Positions 32,557 through 40,068 of a stretch of 64,000 nt of DNA are shown here, in pieces. Position 1 is the stretch's first letter, and each line of letters opens with the position of its first letter. A model generated the notes under the pieces. That model saw nothing but the letters and a program-made list of their open reading frames with translations. It was not told where the DNA came from and did not search any database. A program made the translations under genes and the position numbers. Source of the stretch: Myxococcales bacterium (GTDB lineage: Bacteria > Myxococcota > Myxococcia > Myxococcales > JAJYLH01). The stretch lies in contig JAJYLH010000019.1 in assembly GCA_021787845.1 (NCBI GenBank), forward strand, positions 1-64,000. The letters are read 5' to 3'.

Positions 32557-32954
32557 CGCTTCGCTCCCTTCTCGGCAGGGCTGCTGCCCTGCTCGTCGGC
32601 CGTGGTGGTCCTGGTCTCGGTAGGGCTGCTGCTAGGCGTCGCCGCCGGCGCGGCGATGCCACCGGCGGCGCTGCCGCTATCCGGCTGCGCCTTCGCCTTG
32701 CGCCGGTGGATCGGCAGGCCGTCGGCGTCGTATCTCTCCGGCCAGATGTCCTGCGGGCGCATGTCGAGCGCCCGCGCGATCGCCGCTTCTCCCCGCCCGT
32801 AGGGCTTCCAGAGCGCGGTCTTCACGGCGCTCTGGCTGAGCCCCTCGGCGCGGCTGAGCTGGCCGAGCGTGATGTTGCGCAGCAGGAGCTGCGCCCGGAT
32901 CCACAGGCGACGATCCGGCTCGACTTGCGGTACGGTGGCGGCCAGGTTCCCCAT
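32553..32954 (-). CDS. ner: Ner-like transcription regulator
   Basis: 133 aa from ATG 32954 (MGNLAATVPQVEPDRRLWIR); ATG 32975 and GTG 32984 are alternatives but lie inside the operator. The core IRAQLLLRNITLGQLSRAEG then LSQSAVKTALWKPYGRGEAAIARAL and RPQDIWPERYD is the Ner/Nlp HTH family. It turns off early transcription after infection. A TTGACA-N17-TAGAGT promoter would start transcription 2-3 bases before this ATG, so translation may be leaderless. The Ser/Thr-rich tail is shared with the 78-aa gene downstream. Confidence 0.85.
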   Translation of the reverse strand: MGNLAATVPQVEPDRRLWIRAQLLLRNITLGQLSRAEGLSQSAVKTALWKPYGRGEAAIARALDMRPQDIWPERYDADGLPIHRRKAKAQPDSGSAAGGIAAPAATPSSSPTETRTTTADEQGSSPAEKGAKR

Positions 32955-32962
32955 CGGCGGGG

Positions 32963-32991
32963 ACTCTAGTGCCATGTTTGGCACGTGTCAA
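32963..32991 (-). promoter_or_regulatory. Early promoter candidate (Pe)
   Basis: Minus-strand TTGACA (32991-32986), 17-base spacer and TAGAGT (32968-32963). The -35 is inside the 30-bp operator, so repressor binding would block it. Predicted start near 32956. Confidence 0.6.
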
Positions 32992-32999
32992 GCATGGCA
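32970..32999. promoter_or_regulatory. 30-bp near-palindromic operator between repressor and ner
   Basis: TGCCATGTTTGGCAC and its mirror GTGTCAAGCATGGCA are symmetric at 26 of 30 positions around CACGTG. Placed between divergent c and ner genes, it fits the operator for the lysis-lysogeny switch, with half-sites read TGCCATG and centre TTGRCACG. Confidence 0.75.
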
Positions 33000-33030
33000 G
33001 CAAACGTTCGCTTTTGTGCGAGGTTTTTCG

Positions 33031-33903
33031 ATGAATTTCGCGGAACGGCTTCGGCGTTCGCTCGGAGACCGCAGCGTCTATTCAATAGCCAAGGCATCGG
33101 GACTTCAGCAGAGCCTCGTCGGCCGCTATCTCTCGGGCGCGGTCACGCCCGGCCATGCCAACACGGCCCTTCTCGCGAAAGCGCTGAACGTGCGCTTCGC
33201 GTGGTTGGCGACGGGCGAGGGTGAGATGCGCGACGAGGCCGAGCACGCCATCAGGCTGCGATTCGTGATGCCCGGCGGCGGCGAGGCTCGGGTTGCGAAG
33301 ACGGCCGGCATCGCTCCCGAGCTCCTCGCGCGCTACCTCGCCGGGAAGCTGCCGACGCCCGCGCACTTCGCCGCGCTCGCGAAGGCGCTCAACGTGCTCC
33401 CTGCGTGGCTAGAGACCGGGGCAGAGCCGATGAGCCCTCCGGGAGCGGTGCGGCCGAAGGGCACCGCCCTCCCCGAGTTCATCCCGGCGGCGAGAGAGCG
33501 CGCGCCCGGCGCCGACTTCGGCGGCGAGCAGCCGATCTACGTCGCGCCGCTCACACCGCGCGAGACCGGCCTCGTCCTCTCGAGGCGCGTCCTCGCCGAG
33601 GCCGGCATCGCGGGGCTCGACGAGCTCGCCGCGATGTGGGTCGCCGACGACTCGATGGCGCCGACCCTCCGCAGGGGCGACCGCATCATCATCGACACGC
33701 GGAAGGTGACGGGACCGCTACCGGCTGGCGTCTATGTCTTCCGCGCCGGCAAGCAGCTCCTCATCCGCCGGGTCGCGAAGAGGATGGACGGGAGCCTCGA
33801 GACGCGCGCCGACAACCCGGCCCAACCGTCCGGCTCGACCCTCACCGAGGCCGACCTTGAGCGAATAGCCGGCCGAGCGCTGCTGAAGGTCGCGGCGCTC
33901 TAA
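33031..33903 (+). CDS. Prophage repressor with tandem HTH domains and S24 peptidase-like domain
   Basis: 290 aa, ATG at 33031 with GAGG 7 bases upstream. Two homologous HTH units lie in tandem: VYSIAKASGLQQSLVGRYLS (16-35, through AWLATGEGEM) and EARVAKTAGIAPELLARYLA (85-104, through AWLETGAEPM). The C-terminus is LexA/CI-like with VADDSMAPTLRRGD (Ser208). The usual catalytic Lys position (VKRL) reads LLIRRV, an Arg, so self-cleavage may be lost or use another residue. It faces ner across the operator. Upstream frame starts at 32869 are shadow. Confidence 0.88.
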   Translation: MNFAERLRRSLGDRSVYSIAKASGLQQSLVGRYLSGAVTPGHANTALLAKALNVRFAWLATGEGEMRDEAEHAIRLRFVMPGGGEARVAKTAGIAPELLARYLAGKLPTPAHFAALAKALNVLPAWLETGAEPMSPPGAVRPKGTALPEFIPAARERAPGADFGGEQPIYVAPLTPRETGLVLSRRVLAEAGIAGLDELAAMWVADDSMAPTLRRGDRIIIDTRKVTGPLPAGVYVFRAGKQLLIRRVAKRMDGSLETRADNPAQPSGSTLTEADLERIAGRALLKVAAL

Positions 33904-34450
33904 TCTTCGTCATTCCTCTCGGCGCGCGCCCCTCGCTGAGCCCCACGGCAGCGCTCCCGGACTCCGATTGTAGGAATGGCACGATCGCATCGCCGATTGG
34001 CTTGCCGGCGAGCGAGATCCGAGAGTGTCGACGACAACAATCAACCCGGCGACTTCGCACTTATTATGTCAACTTGGGGCTCATTTTCGCGCTTCGCCTT
34101 TATTTCTCGGTCTTTCGCGCTTCGCACTTTCTCCTCCAAGCGGCCGTAAATCTTGCAGATGGTTGGAGCCCCACGCTTAGAGCAAAAGACAATCATGTGG
34201 CCGTTGAATGCAGGGCTTCGATGCTGGTCGCGCGCCTTTCACCGCGCGCCACTTCCGGCGCGGCCGCTTCGCACTTCGGCCTCTGCGAGCCACATCCATC
34301 TGCAAAGGCCGGCGGTGGCCGCGCCTCGGTGGAGGCAGGGCAGCCGTCGGCGGCGCCGCGCCGTCATCCGCCCTCCGCGGACGCGCGAAAGCCCTTGCCC
34401 TAAGCCCCTTTGATGACCTCCAGGGCCGCCGCGACGCCGGCTCGTGGTTC
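33904..34450. other. 547-bp gap spanning the prophage end
   Basis: No gene is supported. It holds the transposase-site repeats at 34047-34130 in an A/T-richer stretch, the predicted prophage end at 34138, and about 310 bp of host flank before the next gene. A further CTTCGCACTT occurs at 34267. Confidence 0.7.
34047..34130 (-). repeat. Three transposase-binding-type end repeats
   Basis: Read on the minus strand: AAAGTGCGAAGCGCGAAAG (from 34130), AAAGGCGAAGCGCGAAAA (from 34101) and ATAAGTGCGAAGTCGCC (from 34064). The core GAAGCGCGAAA aligns with the Mu end-site core GAAGTACGAAA. With Mu spacing, a terminal TG falls at 34138-34137. Confidence 0.65.
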
Positions 34451-37400
34451 TCATAGTCCGATCGCGTCCGCGGTTGTCCAACTTTCCGCCGGCGGGTCGA
34501 ACGCCACGGCCTCGTGCAAGATCACACACGATTTCCGATCCTCAAGGATCCTCGCTGCGCCTCCCCAACGATCCACGATGCCGAAGACGGTCTCGGCGGC
34601 CTCGAACGCGGTGAGCCGGCCCGCGCGCAGCGCCTGCCGGGCGAGGCGAGCGAACGGACCTGCCATCCGGTACCGGATGAGGACCGGTCGAACGACGGGA
34701 TCCTCGAACCGCGCGACCTGCTCTTCCTGCGGAAGCTGTTCGACGGCCCATCGGCGCGCCTGTCCCGCGGCGCCCCTTTCGAGCGTGTCCAACGCGATCT
34801 GATGCCGCTCGTCCGCCGGCCAGTCCTCGACGAGCTTCACCAGTGCCTCGGCGACCGCCGCGAACCTGCCTCCGAAATCTTCCGCTAGCGCCTGAAAGAA
34901 CATCGAGCGCACCCACTCGCGCCCCTTTCCCGCCCGCACGATGGCCGCTCGGAGGCTTTGCGGGCAGGAGTAGGAGAGCTTGTCCGAGCCGGCGGTCCAT
35001 TCGATCAGCAGCTCGACGAGCGGCATCGGGTCCCACGACGCAGGCCAGGCGACACCCACCAACGCCGCGAACGAGCGCGCGGGCTCCTCGCCCTTCGCCG
35101 TCTCGTCCGCCGGCCGGGTGCGCAGACGCGACAACGCCTCTCGGGCGAGCTGCGAACTAAAGTCCTCGGGCAGAGCCTTGGCGACCTTCCCCAACGCCGA
35201 CGGCGCGTCGGTGCGAGACCAGCGTCCCTGCCAGGTCTGGACGGCCTCGCAGAGCACGGTCGCGAAGCCGCCGATCGCCGCCCATCCCGGCAAGAGCTGG
35301 GCGAGATCCTCCTCGTTCAAGAGATGGCGCTCCACGACGAGCCTCGCCGCGATGAGCGAGGTGGCCGGAGCCAGGGTCGCGAGGAGCTTCACGACCTCCG
35401 GACGACCGGAGTCGCTACCGAAGCGCGCCTCCCGAAGCGGGACCAGCGACTGGAGAACCGGGAGCGCGGCGCGAGCTTCCCCCTCGGGAATCGCGGTGAG
35501 CGGGTCGCCGGCGAAAGCCCCTTCCCACCAGGCGAGCGCGCCCGCCTTTTCCAGCCGCTCGTGCGCCTTCTTCGCCACGTCCAAAGCCAGGGCTTTCGAC
35601 AGACGCACGAGCTGCGGACGCTCCGTGGCATCGTCGGGATCGAACAGGTCGACGAGCTGCCACTGAATGGCCGGATAATCATCCTTCGTCACAAGGTCGA
35701 ACAGCTCGCCGATGCGCGTGCGATCTTGCGCAGCGAGGAAGGCGGCGGACCCGGCGACCACGGCCTCGGTGAAGTCCGAACGCAACGACCAGGGGTCCTG
35801 GAGCAGCCACGCCATGTTGGGAATCGCCTCGGTGACGCCCGAGAGCGCGCAGCTCGTCGCCCAGAGGCAGGTCAACGCCTCGCGCCCGTCGATGAAGAGA
35901 CCATTCGGCACGGTCCAACCCCAATGCCGGACTTCGCAATCCCAAAGCCGATCCACAGGACCTGCCAGCCGGCGCAGGATTTCCATCGGCAACAGCGACC
36001 GCGCCTGCCGCGGATTGCGCGTCGCGACGTAGGTCGGCTCCGGCCGCGTCACGCCCAGGCGCGCCTGGAGCCGCTCGATGGCCGTATCGACCATCGACGC
36101 GTCTTCCCCGTCGACATCCGCGAGCTCTTCGAGCAGCTCGAAATCGCTCGCGTCACCCTTCTCGGCGACGACGGACGACAGATAGGAGCATCGCTCCAGG
36201 ATGCGCTGGTCGATGACCCGCCGGCAGACGGCATCGAAGAAGCGCCGGTCCTCGGCATGCCAGGGGCCCGACCGGAAGCACGTCGCGAGATGAAGGTCTT
36301 CGATCGCCGCGTCGAGGTCGATCGCCGTCCGCAACCGGCGGATCTCATCCCACTCGGCCTCGGTCAGGGGACCGGCCCATTCCGGATGGACCGCCTCGAA
36401 CTTGGTCCGCAGCTCCACTGCGTACTTGTCCATCGGTAGCCCGCTGCCGTCCTCCCCGGAGTCGTGGCGGCGACCATCGTCTCCCCACTGGATGGTTCGG
36501 ACGCACCCGCCCCAGAGCCGGTCGACCATGAACAGCACGCTCGATGCCTCGGTCGCGTTGAGCTTGCCCTCCCGCAGCTCCTGACGCGCCCTCGCGAGAA
36601 TCTCATCTTCGAGACAACCCCCAAACGCCACCCGCCGAAACCTGGGATCATCCAGCCGCGCAAGCTTTTCCGCCATGCTGAGCTGCTTGAACGCCCAGTA
36701 GGCGAGCCTGTCGGGGACGGTTGGCGTATCCGGGCGGCGCTCCCCCTCCCCAACCCCTCCCCCGCAAGAGCGCGGGAGAGGGACTAACTGTGCCTTTGCC
36801 GAGGCACTCGTTTCCTCCCTCTCGTTGGCATCACATGGAGCCGGACACGTCAGTGTCCGGGTGAGGCACGGCGTCGAGGAAGACCCGGACACAAACGTGT
36901 CCGGCTCCATCCGCTCTTGCGGGGGAGCGCCCGGGAGGGGCGCACCCGGAGCGGAGCTGGGACCCGGGGATGCGCACCTTCGATCCAGCGCATCGACCGC
37001 GATCCGGTGGCGCTCGTCCGGCGAGAGCGTCTCGGCGAGCCTTTCGATGACCGGCGCCAGATGCTCCCATTTCCCCGTCAGCCCGTCGGCGAGCGCCTCG
37101 CGGACCAGCGGCTTGACCCAGCGCCGTCCTTTGGCGGCGCGTGTGATGGTATCGCCCAGAAAGGAGCTCGCGTCGAAGTATTCGCTTGTCTTCCCGCCCC
37201 AGTCGACCAGCGGGTCGATGAGGGGCCGCGGGTCGTCCTCGTTCGGCCAGGCTTTCGCGAGCGCCTGCGCAACCGAACGTATCGGCTTCTTGTCGGCCAG
37301 GAGCTCGGCCATCGGCGCCGCTCTGATCTTGTCGAGCAGCTCCTTCGACAGCGCGCGGCGGAAGCTCAACGGCAGAGGGACTTTGCTCAGGGCATCAGCG

Positions 37401-38221
37401 AGATTGGGATAATCCCACGGATGGGTCGTGGCGATGGCGTCGGCGACGACCTTGGCGCTTCCGGGCGTCCGCGCGATGAGCTGAACCACCGTCGCGCGAT
37501 GTTCCCCGTCGACTTCGTCCAGGCGTAGGAACGGCCCGGCGGCGGCGACCCGCGCTCGCGCTGGCATGCGGCGAAAGAGCGAAAGCAGCGACTCGGTGTC
37601 GACCTCCTTCGGGTAGTCGGCCTCCTTCGCCGCGATGTACTCCTTCAGCACCGGGCGCGCCCGCTGGGCGGTCGAAGGCGCGAGTCCGGCGAGCGGATCG
37701 GAGGAGAACTGGGCTTCCCACCACTCGAGCGGCGCGGCGTCGTTGGCTCGGTCCCGCGCCCAACGGCCGAGGAAGTAGGTGTCCGCGCCCAACTCGAGGA
37801 GCGCGGCGCGCTCGTCCGGGTTGCGAGGATCGAGCCATCGGATGAGCGCCTCCCGGAGCTTGTACCCCGGATGGCGCACCAACCGGTACAGGCGGGCGCG
37901 CAGCGCGCGGTCCGACCCTGCCAGACGCATCGCCGCCGACGCGATGGTCCCCACCGCGTCGTCTTCCTCCTCGAGCCAGCCGTCATCGACCCGGGCCAGG
38001 AGCCGATCGAACGCACCCGCATCCCCGAGCAGCCCGGCCGCCGCCGCCCACAGACGAACCGCGGCCACCCGGCCCCACTCGAACAACTGCCGTCCCTTCT
38101 CGTCGTGGATCCGCGAAACCCCGATCGACCATAGGTCGTCGAGGCGCGCCCCCAGGTCGAGGTACAAGTCGCGCGGGAGAAGCTCCGGCAGCACACGGCG
38201 AGAAACAAACGGCGCGGGCAT
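34451..38221 (-). CDS. 1256-aa internally duplicated protein of unknown function
   Basis: The protein contains two diverged copies of a roughly 500-600-residue unit. Matching elements are LEWWEAQFSSDPLAGL / LAWWEGAFAGDPLTAI, SPDERHRIAVDALDR / PADERHQIALDTLER and FMVDRLWGG / GIVDRWGGA. Composition is helical, HEAT-like. Residues about 420-495 are a Pro/Ser/Cys-rich insertion encoded by repeat DNA and absent from the second copy. No catalytic motif is seen and there is no signal peptide. It is a member of a lineage-specific family I cannot name. Its 3' end faces the prophage; it may be intact chromosomal sequence next to the insertion. Confidence 0.8.
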   Translation of the reverse strand: MPAPFVSRRVLPELLPRDLYLDLGARLDDLWSIGVSRIHDEKGRQLFEWGRVAAVRLWAAAAGLLGDAGAFDRLLARVDDGWLEEEDDAVGTIASAAMRLAGSDRALRARLYRLVRHPGYKLREALIRWLDPRNPDERAALLELGADTYFLGRWARDRANDAAPLEWWEAQFSSDPLAGLAPSTAQRARPVLKEYIAAKEADYPKEVDTESLLSLFRRMPARARVAAAGPFLRLDEVDGEHRATVVQLIARTPGSAKVVADAIATTHPWDYPNLADALSKVPLPLSFRRALSKELLDKIRAAPMAELLADKKPIRSVAQALAKAWPNEDDPRPLIDPLVDWGGKTSEYFDASSFLGDTITRAAKGRRWVKPLVREALADGLTGKWEHLAPVIERLAETLSPDERHRIAVDALDRRCASPGPSSAPGAPLPGAPPQERMEPDTFVSGSSSTPCLTRTLTCPAPCDANEREETSASAKAQLVPLPRSCGGGVGEGERRPDTPTVPDRLAYWAFKQLSMAEKLARLDDPRFRRVAFGGCLEDEILARARQELREGKLNATEASSVLFMVDRLWGGCVRTIQWGDDGRRHDSGEDGSGLPMDKYAVELRTKFEAVHPEWAGPLTEAEWDEIRRLRTAIDLDAAIEDLHLATCFRSGPWHAEDRRFFDAVCRRVIDQRILERCSYLSSVVAEKGDASDFELLEELADVDGEDASMVDTAIERLQARLGVTRPEPTYVATRNPRQARSLLPMEILRRLAGPVDRLWDCEVRHWGWTVPNGLFIDGREALTCLWATSCALSGVTEAIPNMAWLLQDPWSLRSDFTEAVVAGSAAFLAAQDRTRIGELFDLVTKDDYPAIQWQLVDLFDPDDATERPQLVRLSKALALDVAKKAHERLEKAGALAWWEGAFAGDPLTAIPEGEARAALPVLQSLVPLREARFGSDSGRPEVVKLLATLAPATSLIAARLVVERHLLNEEDLAQLLPGWAAIGGFATVLCEAVQTWQGRWSRTDAPSALGKVAKALPEDFSSQLAREALSRLRTRPADETAKGEEPARSFAALVGVAWPASWDPMPLVELLIEWTAGSDKLSYSCPQSLRAAIVRAGKGREWVRSMFFQALAEDFGGRFAAVAEALVKLVEDWPADERHQIALDTLERGAAGQARRWAVEQLPQEEQVARFEDPVVRPVLIRYRMAGPFARLARQALRAGRLTAFEAAETVFGIVDRWGGAARILEDRKSCVILHEAVAFDPPAESWTTADAIGL
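36735..36965. repeat. Nested palindromic repeats inserted in frame in the duplicated gene
   Basis: Inner part: a REP pair, GGAGCCGGACACGTCAGTGT through ACACAAACGTGTCCGGCTCC (36837-36908), head to head. Outer part: CTCCCCCGCAAGAGCG (36757-36772) and its exact complement CGCTCTTGCGGGGGAG (36912-36927). The inner element appears inserted in the outer one. The reading frame is kept. Confidence 0.8.
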
Positions 38222-38250
38222 GAGAAGCCTCCTTGGACCGTGCGAGGGAG

Positions 38251-38323
38251 CATCCTACACGCATCGGCCCCATCATGGCGGGCCGCCCGCGGACCACCCT
38301 ACAGGCATCAGCCCCATCACGGC
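38251..38323. repeat. Imperfect 29-bp direct repeat in an intergenic gap
   Basis: CATCCTACACGCATCGGCCC (38251 onward) and CACCCTACAGGCATCAGCCC (38295 onward), each followed by CATCAYGGC. The second copy covers the stop of the 299-aa gene. Purpose unknown. Confidence 0.6.
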
Positions 38324-39216
38324 TCGGCCGCCTTCGCCTCCTCGGCGGCCTTGGCGGCGGCCCTCTCCTGCTCCTTCTTCTCCTTGCGTTGCTTCTTCAC
38401 CTTGGCCCAGCGGCCGGCCTCGGAGACCGGCTGCGCCTTGCGGTACTTGGCGACGCGGGCGGACGATTGGATGGCGAGCTTCGCCTGGAGGAAGAAGTAG
38501 CGCGCCGCGGCGATGGCGGTGCACTCCCAGGCCATGACCGACTTCCGGTCGACGCCCGCATCGAGGCGGATGAACGGCGCGAGCTCGGCGAGCAGCGGCG
38601 CGATCATCTCATCGACGTAGGTCGCATCGAGCCCGGCGCTCTGGAGCCGCACGCGGTTGGGCGCGGCGTCGGGGAGCTCGTTCCCCTGCGCGTCGATCTG
38701 GAGAATGGTCAGCCGCTGCTGGCTCAGGCAATCGCCGACGGCGCGAGCGGCATTCTTGGCCTGCGACTTGACCCCGAGCGCGATCGCCAGCGGGTCGGCG
38801 TCGCCGAGACGGTCCTGGGCGACGGAGCGGGTACCGAGGAGGCGTTGCTTCGCGCGGGAGAGCAACGGCTTCGGCGTCGCGGGCACCTTGGCGGCAGCCT
38901 TCTTGCGCTGGCTCGGCATCGGGACGAGCTTGCCGCCCTCCTGCTTGAGCCGCGCGAGCGCCTCGAAGTGCGCCTCCGTCGTGCCGCGCCGCACCAGCGC
39001 TTCCCGGTCGGTCTTCGCGAGGTTCTGGATGGTCCCGAGGCGCCTGAGACAAGTCTTCTTGCCGGGAAAGTTCTTTCGCGTCTCTTGATCGCGCGAACCC
39101 TCCGCGCGCCAGCCGGCCAGGACGGATTCCGCCGTCGGTTCCGGCGGAGTCGGGCCGGCTTGCGGTGCCGGCTGGGGTACGACCGGCGGGTTGGACTTGT
39201 CTTCTTTTCGAGCCAT
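38317..39216 (-). CDS. 299-aa protein of unknown function
   Basis: ATG at 39216 (MARKEDKSNPPVVPQPAPQA). A Pro-rich N-terminus, a basic middle (MPSQRKKAAAKVPATPKPLL), an ordered helical section (DEMIAPLLAELAPFIRLDAG, MAWECTAIAAARYFFLQAKL) and a C-terminal Lys/Glu/Ala coiled tail (KKQRKEKKEQERAAAKAAEE). No family recognised; the basic ends suggest nucleic-acid contact. It lies directly downstream of the 21-bp array, which could carry its promoter. Frames extended upstream through the array are periodic shadows. Confidence 0.6.
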   Translation of the reverse strand: MARKEDKSNPPVVPQPAPQAGPTPPEPTAESVLAGWRAEGSRDQETRKNFPGKKTCLRRLGTIQNLAKTDREALVRRGTTEAHFEALARLKQEGGKLVPMPSQRKKAAAKVPATPKPLLSRAKQRLLGTRSVAQDRLGDADPLAIALGVKSQAKNAARAVGDCLSQQRLTILQIDAQGNELPDAAPNRVRLQSAGLDATYVDEMIAPLLAELAPFIRLDAGVDRKSVMAWECTAIAAARYFFLQAKLAIQSSARVAKYRKAQPVSEAGRWAKVKKQRKEKKEQERAAAKAAEEAKAAEP

Positions 39217-39353
39217 CGGAGGACCTCGCGCGCCGGAGCGGGCACCACGCCCGCAGCGACGTGCCGTAGTTTCGCATGATCGAGCCACTTGCGTCAAGAA
39301 AACGGGTCCTGGTGCGGCCGTCACCCGGATTCGTGTGCGCGATCGCCTGGCCT

Positions 39354-39633
39354 GTGCGCGCCAACGAAGCAGCCGTGCGCGGACCTCGATTACCGGTGCG
39401 TGACTATCAAGCAGTCGTGCGTTACCTTCGAGTTGTGGTGCGTGATAACCGACGAGCCGTGCGCGATCTGCAAGACATTGTGCGTGTCTTCCGGCCGCTT
39501 GTGCGTGATTTACTGGCTGTTGTGCGTTGTCATCGAAGTGCTGTGCTCTCTCATCAGGATGATGTGCGTGCAGGAGCTGTGACATGTGCGCGACCTCGAC
39601 GTCGTTGTGCGTAAAGGTCGGTAAAGTTATGCG
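39354..39633. repeat. 14-unit array with GTGCG every 21 bp
   Basis: GTGCG (or GTGCT/ATGCG) starts at 39354, 39375, 39396, 39417, 39438, 39459, 39480, 39501, 39522, 39543, 39564, 39586, 39607 and 39629; the first eleven are exactly 21 bp apart. The consensus extends weakly to GTGCGYGAYYT. The other 16 bases vary and are less GC-rich than the surroundings. Two more loose matches lie at 39312 and 39335. The spacing is two helical turns, so the motifs face one side of DNA. Confidence 0.85.
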
Positions 39634-39744
39634 CGATCGATAGCTAGTTGCCTCCGAGCGGCACCAAGTTGTAATGCCCACGAAGGTATCGGTACCTCGG
39701 CTCGACATCGTGGCACCGGCGCGCTCGCCTGTGCCAGCCACGAC

Positions 39745-39963
39745 CAAGGCTAGAGGGGGTATCGGCTTCGTTCAGGTTCGAGCCTTCAGCGAATATCCGC
39801 TCACCCTGAGGGGAGGCCGACGGTTCTTGGTCGGCCGGACTCGAAGGGCGGGCGGATATTCCCGCGCTCCGCTCGTCCTTCGAGTCCGCTCGCAAGGAGC
39901 GCTCGCTCCCCTCAGGATGAGCGGGGTGCGACCTGAACGAAGCCGATACCCCACAAGGCTAGA
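39745..39963. mobile_element. MITE-like element, 199 bp, with 10-bp target duplication
   Basis: CAAGGCTAGA at 39745-39754 and 39954-39963 flank an element with perfect 22-bp inverted ends (GGGGTATCGGCTTCGTTCAG plus GT at 39756; its complement ends at 39952). Inside are further inverted pairs GAATATCCGC / GCGGATATTC (39791, 39852) and GGACTCGAAGG / CCTTCGAGTCC (39837, 39877). It codes for nothing visible. Confidence 0.8.
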
Positions 39964-40068
39964 CCCGGCGGGTGTCTGGCGCAGGTCAGGTGGCAGCGGC
40001 GACAACCCGAGAGGCGTGGATACCTCTGCCCTCGCCGCTCGAGGGGCTTCGCTTACACTTCACCCATC

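Larger units (their letters stand above)
1..34138 (-). mobile_element. Mu-like transposable prophage (left part outside the window)
   Basis: A complete right-hand part of a Mu-like prophage. Visible in order from the right are repressor, Ner, DDE transposase, B-type ATPase, Gam, a gp16-like protein, Mor, endolysin, terminase, DUF935 portal, F head protein, protease I, major head, sheath, tube, tape measure and baseplate proteins up to gp48. Tail-fibre genes and the other end must lie left of base 1. The terminus near 34138 is inferred from Mu-type transposase-site repeats. All structural frames look open; the only suspected lesion is at the 3' end of the transposase gene. Confidence 0.93.

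Noticed and set aside
34141-34456. Plus-strand genes right of the prophage end
   Set aside because: Short overlapping frames with high Arg/Ser/Pro content in all phases and no start signals.
39354-39633. CRISPR array
   Set aside because: Only about 5-10 bases recur and fillers are 16 bases; no cas genes and no 24-40-bp repeats.
39276-39747. Heptad-repeat proteins in several frames over the 21-bp array
   Set aside because: A 21-bp period forces 7-residue periodicity in every frame on both strands; no frame has a supporting ribosome site or consistent codon use.
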